From NCBI RefSeq assembly GCF_013868135.1, contig NZ_JACEMU010000016.1:248001-312000 (forward strand): DNA of 64,000 bases, given 5' to 3'. Numbering within the stretch: the stretch's first letter is position 1; every line of letters starts with the position of its first letter. A model generated the notes under the pieces. It was not told the DNA's origin. It saw only the letters and a program-made list of their open reading frames with translations, and made no database searches. Below are positions 26,777-34,748 of the stretch, piece by piece. Source of the DNA: Paracoccus sp. S1E-3 (GTDB lineage Bacteria > Pseudomonadota > Alphaproteobacteria > Rhodobacterales > Rhodobacteraceae). The position numbers and the translations under genes are program-made.

Positions 26777-27370
26777 ATGAGCAGCCAGCCCGCCCTCGAC
26801 GCCGACCAGATCGCCGCCCTGTTCACGCGCGACGGCAACTATCTTGCCGCCCGCTGGGGGCGTCCGGTGGCGCCGGTGATCTTCGGTCTGGCGGATGAAA
26901 GCCTGGACATTTTTCGCGGCGCGCTGAAGGCGGCCTATGCCCATGCCGGTCATCCGCTGGCCGAGACCGATCCCGAAATCGGCGCGAATCTGATGATGTT
27001 CTTCTGTCGCGAATGGGACGAGCTGGCCGAAATCCCCGACCTCGACCAGTTGACGGGCCAACCCGATCTGATCGCCCGGCTGAAGCAGCAACACGCCGAC
27101 ACCTACCAGATCTTCCGCTTCGACCCCGACGGCAGCATCCGCGCCTGCCTGTCTTTCGTGCGCATGGGCGGCGCGCTTGCCGATGCGCATCCCGCCCAAT
27201 TGGCCGAAACGCTGGCCATGCGCACCATGCTGACCTTCGCGCAGCAGGTCACCGCCAGCGCGCCGCTGGCACAGCTTATCCGCGCCGCCTATGATCCGGT
27301 GATGCCCGCCGTTGCCCGCGACCCGAGCCATGCGCTGCGCCTGGCCGCCCGCGTCGGCGCAGCCAGCTGA
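26777..27370 (+). CDS. Conserved hypothetical protein
   Basis: A 197-residue soluble protein without signal or membrane segment. Segments such as GNYLAARWGRPVAPVIFGL, NLMMFFCREWDEL and YQIFRFDPDGSIRACLSFVRMG look ordered and typical of a real gene, and codon use matches neighbours. I recall similar unnamed proteins in Rhodobacterales but no function. AAAGGAG lies 8 bases before the ATG at 26777; the longer upstream frame is unlikely to be translated. It is monocistronic, divergent from the YfgM-like gene and convergent with the MarR gene. Confidence 0.78.
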   Translation: MSSQPALDADQIAALFTRDGNYLAARWGRPVAPVIFGLADESLDIFRGALKAAYAHAGHPLAETDPEIGANLMMFFCREWDELAEIPDLDQLTGQPDLIARLKQQHADTYQIFRFDPDGSIRACLSFVRMGGALADAHPAQLAETLAMRTMLTFAQQVTASAPLAQLIRAAYDPVMPAVARDPSHALRLAARVGAAS

Positions 27371-27495
27371 TCCCGGAGATCAGCGAAACTGGCGCGCTTC
27401 GCACCCGGCCGCGCGCAGCGCCGATTATAGAAAGCTATTGCCAGATGACGTGACCACGCGCAGGCCACCTGCCCGAGACGACCGGGCATTGCGGA

Positions 27496-27960
27496 TCAAT
27501 CCGTCTCCAGCCGGTCGCGCAGGGCGCGCAACACCGGCAATGCGGCACGCACGCGCTCGGCCCCGATGTCGCGGACGACATCGCTCATCGCCGGCAGGAT
27601 GGCCGCCAGCGCCGCGTCGCGGGCGGCGCGGCCGGCAGGGCTGATCGACACGAACTTGCGCCGCGCGTCGTCCCAGTCGGGCCGGATATGGACATGCCCC
27701 GCCCATTCCAGCCGGGCGAGGGTATTGCTCATCGCGCCACGAGTCACGTGGAAGGCTTCGGCCAGCTGGGCAGGCGTGCGTTCGTCCGAGATATGGGCCA
27801 GCAGATTCAGCACCGAGAAATGCGAAATCTGCATCCCGCCCGGCAGCGTGCGGCCGATCATCGCCCGCGCAAGCTGTTCGACGACCAGCACCTCGGCAAA
27901 GAGGCTGGCCGCGACCGACGCGCGGTTGGGGTCGTCCGGTGGGGGCGGCAGTTCGGTCAC
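27496..27960 (-). CDS. MarR-family transcriptional regulator
   Basis: A 154-residue winged-helix protein. The recognition part is TPAQLAEAFHVTRGAMSNTLARLEWAGHV (about residues 62-90), and the wing is RPDWDDARRKFVSISPAGRA. Its ATG overlaps the stop of the upstream nitrilase-family gene in ATGA, so it is last in a nitrilase-marR pair. It may regulate that operon. The ligand is not apparent. Confidence 0.88.
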   Translation of the reverse strand: MTELPPPPDDPNRASVAASLFAEVLVVEQLARAMIGRTLPGGMQISHFSVLNLLAHISDERTPAQLAEAFHVTRGAMSNTLARLEWAGHVHIRPDWDDARRKFVSISPAGRAARDAALAAILPAMSDVVRDIGAERVRAALPVLRALRDRLETD

Positions 27961-28808
27961 GGGCCCTCGAAAGGCTGATCGGCATGGATGGCGGGAATAC
28001 GGGACCGTGCCTTGTCTACCGCGTTCAAGTCAAGTGAAACGATCAGTACGCCCAGATCTTCCCCAGCGTCACCAAGGACTTCACCCCAGGGCGACACCGC
28101 CAGACTGTGCCCGAAGCTTCGCCGGGGCCGCGGATGCGCCGCATGGTCCGCCGCGTGCAGTCCGCATTGCGCCGGCGCCAGCACGAAACAGCCGGTCTCG
28201 ATCGCGCGGGCGCGCAGCAGAACGTGCCAATGCGCGGCGCCGGTGGTGTCGTTGAAGGCGGCAGGCACGGTCAGGATTCGCGCGCCCGCCTGCGCCAACG
28301 CGCGGTAAAGCTGCGGGAAACGCAGGTCATAGCAGACGCTCAACCCGATAGGCGCCGGTCCCTGCGCCAAAGCCGCCCGCGCACCCGGACGATAGGCTTT
28401 CGATTCGGCATAGGACTCCGTTTCGGAAATGGTGACGTCGAACATGTGGATCTTGTCATAGCGCGCCGCGATCGCCCCGTCCGGCGCAATCAGGAAGCTG
28501 CGATTGACAAGACGCGGCTCGGCCGGGTCATCGGCTTTCAGCGCCAGCGATCCGATCAGCAGCCAGACCCCCAGCTCCGCCGCCTGCGCCCGCAGCGCCT
28601 TCAGCGTCGGATCCTCGGCCTCGTGGCGGATGACGCGGTCGCGCCAGCTCCGATCGGCCGAGATCAGATTCGTGCATTCGGGCGTCGCGATCAGACCCGC
28701 GCCCCGCCCGGCCGCCTCCGCGATCAGCGCGCGGGTCAGCGGCAGGTTCGCCGCCGGGTCATCCCCGACGGACAACTGCACCAGGCCGGTGATCAGCGCG
28801 CCGGACAT
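27957..28808 (-). CDS. Carbon-nitrogen hydrolase (nitrilase superfamily, Nit1/Nit2-like)
   Basis: A 283-residue amidase with the full catalytic triad: Glu44 in TPECTNL, Lys119 in RYDKIHMFDV, and Cys159 in GLSVCYDLRFPQLYRAL. The KIHMFDVTI and CYDLRFP signatures place it with the Nit1/Nit2/omega-amidase-like branch, whose members hydrolyse deaminated glutathione or omega-amides of 2-oxo acids. The grxC gene 3 bases upstream fits a link to glutathione metabolism. A MarR regulator is coupled downstream. Confidence 0.92.
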   Translation of the reverse strand: MSGALITGLVQLSVGDDPAANLPLTRALIAEAAGRGAGLIATPECTNLISADRSWRDRVIRHEAEDPTLKALRAQAAELGVWLLIGSLALKADDPAEPRLVNRSFLIAPDGAIAARYDKIHMFDVTISETESYAESKAYRPGARAALAQGPAPIGLSVCYDLRFPQLYRALAQAGARILTVPAAFNDTTGAAHWHVLLRARAIETGCFVLAPAQCGLHAADHAAHPRPRRSFGHSLAVSPWGEVLGDAGEDLGVLIVSLDLNAVDKARSRIPAIHADQPFEGP

Positions 28809-28811
28809 GGA

Positions 28812-29069
28812 TCAGGCGGCCAACAGCGGATCAAGCCTGCCGTCGCGATCCAGCGCATGCAGATCGTCCGAGCCGCCGACATGGCGCTCGTCGATGAAGA
28901 TCTGCGGCACCGTCCGCCGTCCGCCGGCGCGCCGGGTCATCGCGTCGCGCAGCGCCGGGTCACGGCTGACATCGATCTCGGCATAGGCCACGCCCTTGCG
29001 GGTCAGCAGGGTCTTGGCGGCCTGGCAATAGGGGCAGGTAGGCGTGGTGTAGATCTCGACTTGGGCCAT
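28812..29069 (-). CDS. grxC: Glutaredoxin 3
   Basis: An 85-residue dithiol glutaredoxin with redox motif CPYC at residues 12-15 (TTPTCPYCQAAK), cis-Pro in RTVPQIFID and glutathione-binding HVGGSDDLHALD. It reduces disulfides with glutathione. It is the first gene of the grxC-nitrilase-marR unit. A 103-bp gap separates it from comF upstream on the same strand. Confidence 0.96.
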   Translation of the reverse strand: MAQVEIYTTPTCPYCQAAKTLLTRKGVAYAEIDVSRDPALRDAMTRRAGGRRTVPQIFIDERHVGGSDDLHALDRDGRLDPLLAA

Positions 29070-29172
29070 GGTTCATCCTCGGTTCCGGTTGCCAGCGATT
29101 TAGGTGCGGGGCGGCAAGATTTCCAGACAACTGCCTGCAAGAACAGGTGTCCATGCGCTTCAATCCTGATGC

Positions 29173-29937
29173 CTATTCCTTCACCGCCCGCGCCAGAACG
29201 GCGACGCAAACGGTGGCCGCGCCGGCGGCCAGCAGGGCTTGGGCCGCGGCGGACATGGTCGCCCCCGAGGCCATGACATCATCGATCAGCAGCACCGAAC
29301 GGCCTTGCAGTTCCGCCCGGTGACGCGGTGCAACCGCCAGCGCATCCTGCAGGTTGGCGTAACGCTCCTCCAGGCGGCGGTGATCCTGCGCGGGGGTCTG
29401 CCGCGTGCGATACAGAAGTGAGGGGTAGTGCGGCAGCCCGTGGACCTTGGCCGTCTGGGCCGAAAGCAGCGCCGCCTGGTTGAACTTGCGCTGCATCAGC
29501 CGCCGTGGGTGCAGCGGGATGGGCACCACGATCATACCCTCGCGCAGGATCGGCGCGACGGCCAGGGCCAGCCACCCGCCCAATGGACCGGCAAGGTCGG
29601 GCCGGTCGCCATGTTTCAGCGCCAGCACCAGATCGCGGCCGATCCCGCGATAGACAAGCGCCGCCCGACCATGCCGCCATGGCCGCGCCATGGTCAGGCA
29701 GTCGTCACAAATCAGCGAGCCATCGGCCCCGGACATATCCTCGCCCGCGTCGCCGGGCAGCGGCACCCCACAGCGGCGGCAGGCGCAGCCCGAGACGAAT
29801 TCGCAGTCGCGCCAACACCTTGGGCAAAGCGCGCCGTCCTGGTCCACGGCCCCGCCACAGCCCAGACATTGCGGCGGATAGATCATCCGCAATGCCGCTT
29901 TCATCGCCCGCGGAAGGGTTTTATGACTGAAGCCCAT
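29173..29937 (-). CDS. comF: ComF family phosphoribosyltransferase-like protein
   Basis: A 254-residue double zinc-finger protein with an N-terminal Cys-rich region (PPQCLGCGG, CPRCW, CACRRCG, CDDC) and a C-terminal phosphoribosyltransferase fold with VVPIPLHPRRLMQRKFNQA and LIDDVMASGATM. ComF proteins take part in DNA uptake in naturally competent species; in others the role is unclear. I give the longest likely start, ATG at 29937; Met12 (29904), giving MKAALRMIYPPQC, matches the usual family start as well. With the longer start the ATG interlocks with that of the divergent methyltransferase in CATG. Confidence 0.9.
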   Translation of the reverse strand: MGFSHKTLPRAMKAALRMIYPPQCLGCGGAVDQDGALCPRCWRDCEFVSGCACRRCGVPLPGDAGEDMSGADGSLICDDCLTMARPWRHGRAALVYRGIGRDLVLALKHGDRPDLAGPLGGWLALAVAPILREGMIVVPIPLHPRRLMQRKFNQAALLSAQTAKVHGLPHYPSLLYRTRQTPAQDHRRLEERYANLQDALAVAPRHRAELQGRSVLLIDDVMASGATMSAAAQALLAAGAATVCVAVLARAVKE

Positions 29938-30781
29938 GAATCCCGTATCCAATCCTCCCGACAGTCCAGCCGCCCCCCGTCGCCTGATCGACGCGCATGC
30001 GCTGCGGCTGCATCGCGACCGTGCCGGCATGCTTGGTCCCGCGGACCCGCTGCATCGAATCGCGCTCGATGAGGTGCAGGATAGGCTGGCAGAGATTAAC
30101 AGGCCCTTTACACGCATCGGAATTGTCACCGCCTGGCCCGGATTCTGGCAGGCGGCCTTCCCCGATGCGCATGTCACCACCGCGGCCGAGCGACTGGACC
30201 TGCCCGAGGGGCTGGATCTGGTCATCCATGTTCTGGCGCTGCACTGGGCTGAAGATCCGGTCGGCCAGATGGTGCAATCGGCTCGCGCGCTGAAGCCGGA
30301 CGGGCTGTTCATGGCCGCCTGCCTCGGCGGCGAGACGCTGGTGGAGCTGCGCGACACCCTGACCCGCGCCGAGATCGAGACCACCGGTGGCCTGTCGCCG
30401 CGTTTCCTGCCCATGGGCGAGATCCGCGACCTTGGCGGCCTGCTGGCACGGGCGGGCCTCGCGCTCCCGGTCGCCGACCATCTGCCGCTGCGGCTGTCCT
30501 ATCGCGACCTGTTCCATCTGGCCGCCGACCTGCGCGCCATGGGCGAAACCAATGCGCTGACCGAGCGGTTGCGCCATTTCACCCGGCGCGCGATCTTCGC
30601 CCGCGCCGCTGCCGATTACGCGACACGCTATCCCGATCCGGCCGATCCGGCCCGGATCATCGCCACCTTCGACATGATCTTCCTGACCGGCTGGGCCCCC
30701 GATGCCAGCCAGCAAAAGCCCCTCCGCCCCGGCTCGGCGAAATTTTCCCTGACCGAGGCCCTGACCCCGAGAACGCCATGA
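29936..30781 (+). CDS. SAM-dependent methyltransferase (BioC/NDUFAF5-like)
   Basis: A 281-residue class I methyltransferase. The N-terminal LIDAHALRLHRDRAG and the mid-protein LDLPEGLDLVIHVLALHWAEDPVGQMVQSARALKPDGLFMAACLGGETL resemble the BioC-like/NDUFAF5 group. Motif I is weak: FTRIGIVTAWPG stands where a GxGxG loop is expected. The C-terminus GWAPDASQQKPLRPGSA matches the same group. NDUFAF5 hydroxylates a complex I subunit rather than methylating, so the reaction here is not certain. The stop overlaps hemH in ATGA. Confidence 0.85.
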   Translation: MNPVSNPPDSPAAPRRLIDAHALRLHRDRAGMLGPADPLHRIALDEVQDRLAEINRPFTRIGIVTAWPGFWQAAFPDAHVTTAAERLDLPEGLDLVIHVLALHWAEDPVGQMVQSARALKPDGLFMAACLGGETLVELRDTLTRAEIETTGGLSPRFLPMGEIRDLGGLLARAGLALPVADHLPLRLSYRDLFHLAADLRAMGETNALTERLRHFTRRAIFARAAADYATRYPDPADPARIIATFDMIFLTGWAPDASQQKPLRPGSAKFSLTEALTPRTP

Positions 30782-31794
30782 TCCCCGCCGACCACCCCAA
30801 GACGCCGCAGCCGAAAACCGGCATCCTGATCGCCAATCTGGGCACGCCTGACGGCTATGATTATTGGTCGATGCGGCGCTATCTGGCCGAATTCCTGTCG
30901 GACAAGCGCGTCATCGACTATCCCGCGTGGAAATGGCAGCCGCTGCTGCAAGGCATCATCCTGACCAAGCGGCCCTTCACCTCGGGCGCGAATTACAAGC
31001 TGATCTGGAACGAGGAGCAGAACGAAAGCCCCCTGATGACGATCACCCGCGAACAGACCGAGGCGCTGCGCGCCCGCGCCACCGCCGAATGGGGCGATCG
31101 GGTCATGGTCGAGTTCTGCATGCGCTACGGCAACCCCTCGACCGACGCGGTGCTGGACCGGATGGTCAGGGCCGGCTGCCGGCGCATCGTCTTCCTGCCG
31201 CTTTATCCGCAATATGCGGGGGCGACTTCGGCCACGGCGAATGACCAGCTGTTCCGGGCGCTGATGACGCAGAAATGGCAGCCCGCCGTGCGCACGGTCG
31301 ATCCCTATTTCGATCGCCCGGATTATATCGCGGCCCTCGCCGGTTCCGTCCGCCGGACGCTGGAAGGCAAGACCGCGACCAAGCTCGTCGCCTCCTATCA
31401 CGGGATGCCCAAACGGTATCTGGAGGAGGGCGACCCCTATCATTGCCAATGCCAGAAGACCTCGCGCCTGCTGCAGGAGGCCCTTGGCTGGCAGGACGGC
31501 ATCCTCGATACCAGCTTCCAATCGGTTTTCGGGACCGAGGAATGGCTGCGCCCCTACACGGTCCAGCATGTCGCCGAGCTGGCACGTCAGGGCCATACCG
31601 ACATCGCCGTGATCTCGCCCGCCTTCGCCGCCGATTGCATCGAGACGCTGGAGGAGATCAACGGCGAGATCCGCGAGGCCTTCCTCCATGCCGGCGGCAA
31701 GACCTTCACCTATATCCCCTGTCTGAACGCCGAAGACGCCCATATCGAGGTGATGATGAACGTCATCCGCGACAATATCAGCGGCTGGGTCTGA
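30778..31794 (+). CDS. hemH: Ferrochelatase
   Basis: A 338-residue enzyme inserting Fe2+ into protoporphyrin IX, the last step of protoheme synthesis. Landmarks are GILIANLGTPDGYDYWSMRRYLAEFL, MRYGNPS, PLYPQYAGATSATA, SYHGMPKRYLEEGDPYHCQCQKT (with the catalytic His) and SPAFAADCIETLEEI. It is translationally coupled to the methyltransferase upstream. Confidence 0.96.
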   Translation: MIPADHPKTPQPKTGILIANLGTPDGYDYWSMRRYLAEFLSDKRVIDYPAWKWQPLLQGIILTKRPFTSGANYKLIWNEEQNESPLMTITREQTEALRARATAEWGDRVMVEFCMRYGNPSTDAVLDRMVRAGCRRIVFLPLYPQYAGATSATANDQLFRALMTQKWQPAVRTVDPYFDRPDYIAALAGSVRRTLEGKTATKLVASYHGMPKRYLEEGDPYHCQCQKTSRLLQEALGWQDGILDTSFQSVFGTEEWLRPYTVQHVAELARQGHTDIAVISPAFAADCIETLEEINGEIREAFLHAGGKTFTYIPCLNAEDAHIEVMMNVIRDNISGWV

Positions 31795-31839
31795 TCCGCA
31801 GGCAGAATCGGTGCTAGACTGGGCAGCAAGGAGGACCCG

Positions 31840-32178
31840 ATGCCCGACAGCCCGCTTGCCCAGAAAACCTGTACCCCCTGCGAGGGTGGCACCCCCGCCC
31901 TGCCCGAAGACGCCGCGCGGCAGATGATGGTCCAGTTGGACGGCTGGACGCTGTCCGACGATCGGCGAAGCATCCTCAAGCGCTTTGAATTCAAAGGCTT
32001 CGCCAAACCAGTCGAGCTGGCGAACCTCGCGGCCTGGCTGGGAAACAAGCAGGGTCACCACCCAGATATCCGCTTCGGCTGGGGCTATTGCGAGGTCAGC
32101 TTCACCACCCACGCCGCAGGCGGCCTGACCGAAAACGACTTCATCTGCGCCGCGAGGCTGGATGCCCTGCTGGCCTGA
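31840..32178 (+). CDS. phhB: Pterin-4a-carbinolamine dehydratase
   Basis: A 112-residue protein that dehydrates 4a-hydroxytetrahydropterin, recycling the cofactor of aromatic amino acid hydroxylases. The active-site pattern GHHPDIRFGWGYCEVSFTTHAAGGLTENDF in shortened form (GHHPDI, then FTTHAAGGLT) is clear, as is ILKRFEFKGFAKPVEL. A CxPC pair (CTPC) sits at the N-terminus. AAGGAGG is 8 bases before the ATG. No phenylalanine hydroxylase is nearby. Confidence 0.93.
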   Translation: MPDSPLAQKTCTPCEGGTPALPEDAARQMMVQLDGWTLSDDRRSILKRFEFKGFAKPVELANLAAWLGNKQGHHPDIRFGWGYCEVSFTTHAAGGLTENDFICAARLDALLA

Positions 32179-32201
32179 TTCCCCAAAACCGGAGGGCCTC
32201 T

Positions 32202-32579
32202 GTGACCGCATTCCCGCCCGCCGCCAACCTACAGCTGAAGCGCGCCTATGACCCGGCGCTGCCCTCGGACGGGACGCGCATCCTTGTCGACCGGCTATGG
32301 CCGCGCGGGGTCAGCAAGGAACGCGCGGACCTTGGCGCATGGATGAAGGACATCGCGCCTTCGACCGCGCTGCGCGAATGGTTTGGACATGACCCGGCCC
32401 GCTGGGGCGCGTTCCAGTCCCGCTACCGCGCCGAACTGGCCGATCACCGGGCCGAGCTGGACGAAATTCGCCAGCTGGCGCAGAAGGGCATCGTCACGCT
32501 GGTCTATTCTGCCCGCGACGAGGTCCACAACGATGCCGTCGTCCTGCGCGATGTGCTGCTGGGAAAGCGGCATGATTGA
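32202..32579 (+). CDS. DUF488 family protein
   Basis: A 125-residue DUF488 protein with the diagnostic LQLKRAYDPALPSDGTRILV, DRLWPRGVSKERADL, WMKDIAPSTALREWFGHDPARW and late LVYSARDEVHNDAVVL. The family is widespread and uncharacterised. I use the GTG at 32202, with GGAGGG 6-7 bases upstream. It follows phhB by 23 bases and probably belongs to the same transcript. Confidence 0.88.
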   Translation: MTAFPPAANLQLKRAYDPALPSDGTRILVDRLWPRGVSKERADLGAWMKDIAPSTALREWFGHDPARWGAFQSRYRAELADHRAELDEIRQLAQKGIVTLVYSARDEVHNDAVVLRDVLLGKRHD

Positions 32580-32711
32580 GCCTTGCAGGATCCGCAATCG
32601 GATGAGGCGAGGCGTCCCCCTGCTGCGCATCAGGGCGCGAGACCGCTGCGGTTGCGGGCGATGGCCACGCAGGGCAGGATCGGCGCGATCTCCCCGCGGA
32701 AGGACAGGGTA

Positions 32712-33266
32712 ATGAGGTTTTCCCGACTGCTGCTGGCCACGCTGTTGGCGCTGCCCGCCGCCGCCATGGCGGAAGATGTCGACATGGTCGCGATGTTTGC
32801 CACCGCCGAGCAGCAAGGGCGCACCGGGGTGGCCCGCAAGACCAGGCCGGTCGACGCCCGCCCCGCCATCCCCGGAGAGGTCATCGTGACGGTGATCGCC
32901 GGCGAAGGCGTCGAAACCCGCAGCAAACCAGCCGAGGCCGGCGATCAGGTCGTGCGCAACCGCTGCCCGGAAACCGGAAACGAGCAATACCTGATCAAGG
33001 CCGCCAGGTTCCCCGAACGCTATGCCTCGCCCGGTGCGCCGGATCTCGATGGCTGGACCAGCTATGTCCCGCGCGGCAAGGAGACGGGCTATTTCCTCAT
33101 CCCCGAAGGCGAAGGCCCCTACAGCTTCATCGCCCCCTGGGGCGAGCCGATGGTGGCGAAAGCGGGCGACGCGATTCTGCGTAACCCTGCGGACGCAAGC
33201 GATGTCTATCGCGTCGCCGGCGCGTCCTTCGCCTGCAGTTATGAAATCACCCGCCGCGCATTCTAG
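32712..33266 (+). CDS. Secreted hypothetical protein
   Basis: A 184-residue protein with an N-terminal Sec signal (FSRLLLATLLALPAAAMAED). The C-terminal half contains EPMVAKAGDAILRNPADASDVYRVAGASFACSYEI in shorter pieces (AKAGDAILRNP, VYRVAGASFACSYEI), which resembles the PGDYG pattern found in some uncharacterised proteins; I hold this loosely. One Cys pair (about 104 and 177) could form a disulfide. GACAGGG precedes the ATG at 32712. It converges on the second L,D-transpeptidase. Confidence 0.7.
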   Translation: MRFSRLLLATLLALPAAAMAEDVDMVAMFATAEQQGRTGVARKTRPVDARPAIPGEVIVTVIAGEGVETRSKPAEAGDQVVRNRCPETGNEQYLIKAARFPERYASPGAPDLDGWTSYVPRGKETGYFLIPEGEGPYSFIAPWGEPMVAKAGDAILRNPADASDVYRVAGASFACSYEITRRAF

Positions 33267-33272
33267 TCATGC

Positions 33273-33297
33273 AAAAGGCGCGGCCCTCGGCCGCGCC
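33273..33297 (-). terminator. Rho-independent terminator of the second L,D-transpeptidase gene
   Basis: GGCGCGGCC at 33277-33285 pairs perfectly over 9 bp with GGCCGCGCC at 33289-33297 around a 3-base loop. Read on minus it is followed by TTTT (AAAA at 33273-33276). It lies 30 bases after the L,D-transpeptidase stop. Confidence 0.85.
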
Positions 33298-33326
33298 CCC
33301 TGTCGTCGTCATCGCGTGGCGCGGCT

Positions 33327-33932
33327 CTAGATCAGCAGCACCTGGGTGCCGATCTTTGTCAGGTCGAACAGTTCCTTGATGTGTTCGTTATACAGCCCAA
33401 TGCAGCCGTTCGAGGACTTGCGGCCGATCTTGCGCGTGTCGTGGGTGCCGTGGATGCGGTAATACTGCCAGCTCAGCCACAGTGCATGGGTGCCCAGCGG
33501 ATTGTCCGGCCCCGGCGGCACGAAGGGCGGCCATTCGGGGTTGCGCTTGCGCATCTCGGGCGTGGGCGACCAGCTGGGGCCAACGACCTTCTTGATGATC
33601 TCGGTCCGGCCGCGGCGTGTCAGTTCCGGCGAGACCGGGATCGAGGACGGGTAAAGCTTGTAGGTTGAGCCATCCTCGGACCAGAAATGCACGGCGCGCG
33701 AGGTCAGGTCGGCCAGAATCGCGCCGTTGGTCAGGTTGCTGAAATAGGGCTGCCATTCCTGCGCGCGGAAGCTGGAAATGTTGCGGCGCTGATCGGCCTC
33801 GGGGTCGTATTGCACCTGGCCCGCGTCAGGCGTCTGCTGCGCCAGCGCCGGCGCTGCCAGACCGGCCGCACCAAGCGCGGTCGCGGTGGTCAAGAAATTG
33901 CGGCGGCTGAAGCCGCGGGTTGTCTCACTCAT
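33327..33932 (-). CDS. L,D-transpeptidase with Tat signal (second copy)
   Basis: A 201-residue YkuD-family enzyme. SRRNFLTTATALGAAGL is a clear twin-arginine signal, with likely cleavage after LAQQ or the preceding APA. The catalytic region reads YRIHGTHDTRKIG followed by SSNGCIGLYN, with nucleophilic Cys. PDNPLGTHALWLSW is the usual preceding motif. It is monocistronic with a strong terminator. Sequence differs clearly from the copies at 3756 and 53752, so each may have its own substrate. Confidence 0.93.
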   Translation of the reverse strand: MSETTRGFSRRNFLTTATALGAAGLAAPALAQQTPDAGQVQYDPEADQRRNISSFRAQEWQPYFSNLTNGAILADLTSRAVHFWSEDGSTYKLYPSSIPVSPELTRRGRTEIIKKVVGPSWSPTPEMRKRNPEWPPFVPPGPDNPLGTHALWLSWQYYRIHGTHDTRKIGRKSSNGCIGLYNEHIKELFDLTKIGTQVLLI

Positions 33933-34151
33933 CTCTGTCTCCTGCTCCGGCCATCTTCCGCAGCCTTGCGGTTATATATCCGCGATACGCCCGGCGACGG
34001 CGAGTCGACAAATCAAACTGTTGTCAACCGGCCAGATCGGTTCGGAAATGTGTTGAAAATCACGCAATATTGGCTTTGCGCCATGATCGCGCCGCGTTAC
34101 ACGGTCCAAAAAACACAAGCAGGATCACGATCGAGGATCACGAGGGGCAGC
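33933..34151. other. Divergent promoter region
   Basis: 219 bases between the L,D-transpeptidase (minus) and the CAP-domain lipoprotein (plus). It is AT-richer than surroundings (for example TTATATATCC near 33972). A weak inverted repeat GACAA/TTGTC lies near 34007-34025. I cannot assign a regulator. Confidence 0.4.
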
Positions 34152-34664
34152 ATGAAGCAGTTCATCATCTTGGCGCTGGCAGGGCTGACGCTGACCGCCT
34201 GCGCGCCGCGCAATCCGGGCGCGCAGCTTGGGCCGGACGGCCAGCCGATTCCGGTGGCCTATACCATCAACGCGGCCGAGGCCGCGGCAATTCCCGAACG
34301 CGTTCTGGGGCAGGTCAACAGCCTGCGGGCGGGCTCTGGGGCCGCGCCGCTGCGCCTCGACCCCGCGCTTGCCGCCGCGTCGGCGGCGCATTCGCGCGAC
34401 ATGGCCGCCCAGAACCGCGCCTGGCATTTCGGCTCTGACGGTTCCTCGCCGCTCGACCGGGCGCGCCGCGCTGGCTATTCCGGCCATCTGGTGGGCGAGA
34501 ATATCAGTGAAAGCTATGAGAACGACATCGCCACCCTGCAGGCCTGGATGCAGGCGCGCGATACCCGCGATGTCATCATGGACCCCAGCGCGACCACGCT
34601 CGGCGTGGCCTGGTATCAGGAGCCTTCGCGCAAGATCTGGTGGACGCTGGTGACCGGAAAATAG
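34152..34664 (+). CDS. CAP (SCP/PR1)-domain lipoprotein
   Basis: A 170-residue protein with lipobox LTAC (Cys17) after FIILALAGL and a CAP domain: ERVLGQVNSLRAGSGAAPLRLDPAL, AAAHSRDMAAQNRAWHFG, GYSGHLVGENISESYENDIATLQAWM, LGVAWYQ. The His, Glu and His positions typical of the CAP cavity are visible. Bacterial CAP proteins are secreted and of mostly unknown role. The ATG at 34152 starts the signal peptide; the long frame upstream is not likely coding. A terminator hairpin follows. Confidence 0.9.
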   Translation: MKQFIILALAGLTLTACAPRNPGAQLGPDGQPIPVAYTINAAEAAAIPERVLGQVNSLRAGSGAAPLRLDPALAAASAAHSRDMAAQNRAWHFGSDGSSPLDRARRAGYSGHLVGENISESYENDIATLQAWMQARDTRDVIMDPSATTLGVAWYQEPSRKIWWTLVTGK

Positions 34665-34686
34665 GCACGCGCCGAAACAGGAAAGC

Positions 34687-34727
34687 ACCCAGGGCGCCGC
34701 CACGGTGGCTGCGCCCTGGGTTTCTTC
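34687..34727 (+). terminator. Rho-independent terminator after the CAP-domain gene
   Basis: ACCCAGGGCGC at 34687-34697 pairs perfectly over 11 bp with GCGCCCTGGGT at 34711-34721, followed by TTCTTC. The loop can form a further small CCA/TGG helix. The RTX gene ends 22 bases further on from the other side. Confidence 0.82.
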
Positions 34728-34748
34728 ATGGCGTGGCGCGGGCCTGCG

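Noticed and set aside
33972..34030. Small inverted repeat GACAA/TTGTC as a specific operator
   Set aside because: Arms of only five bases separated by about nine are expected by chance in a 219-bp AT-richer region.
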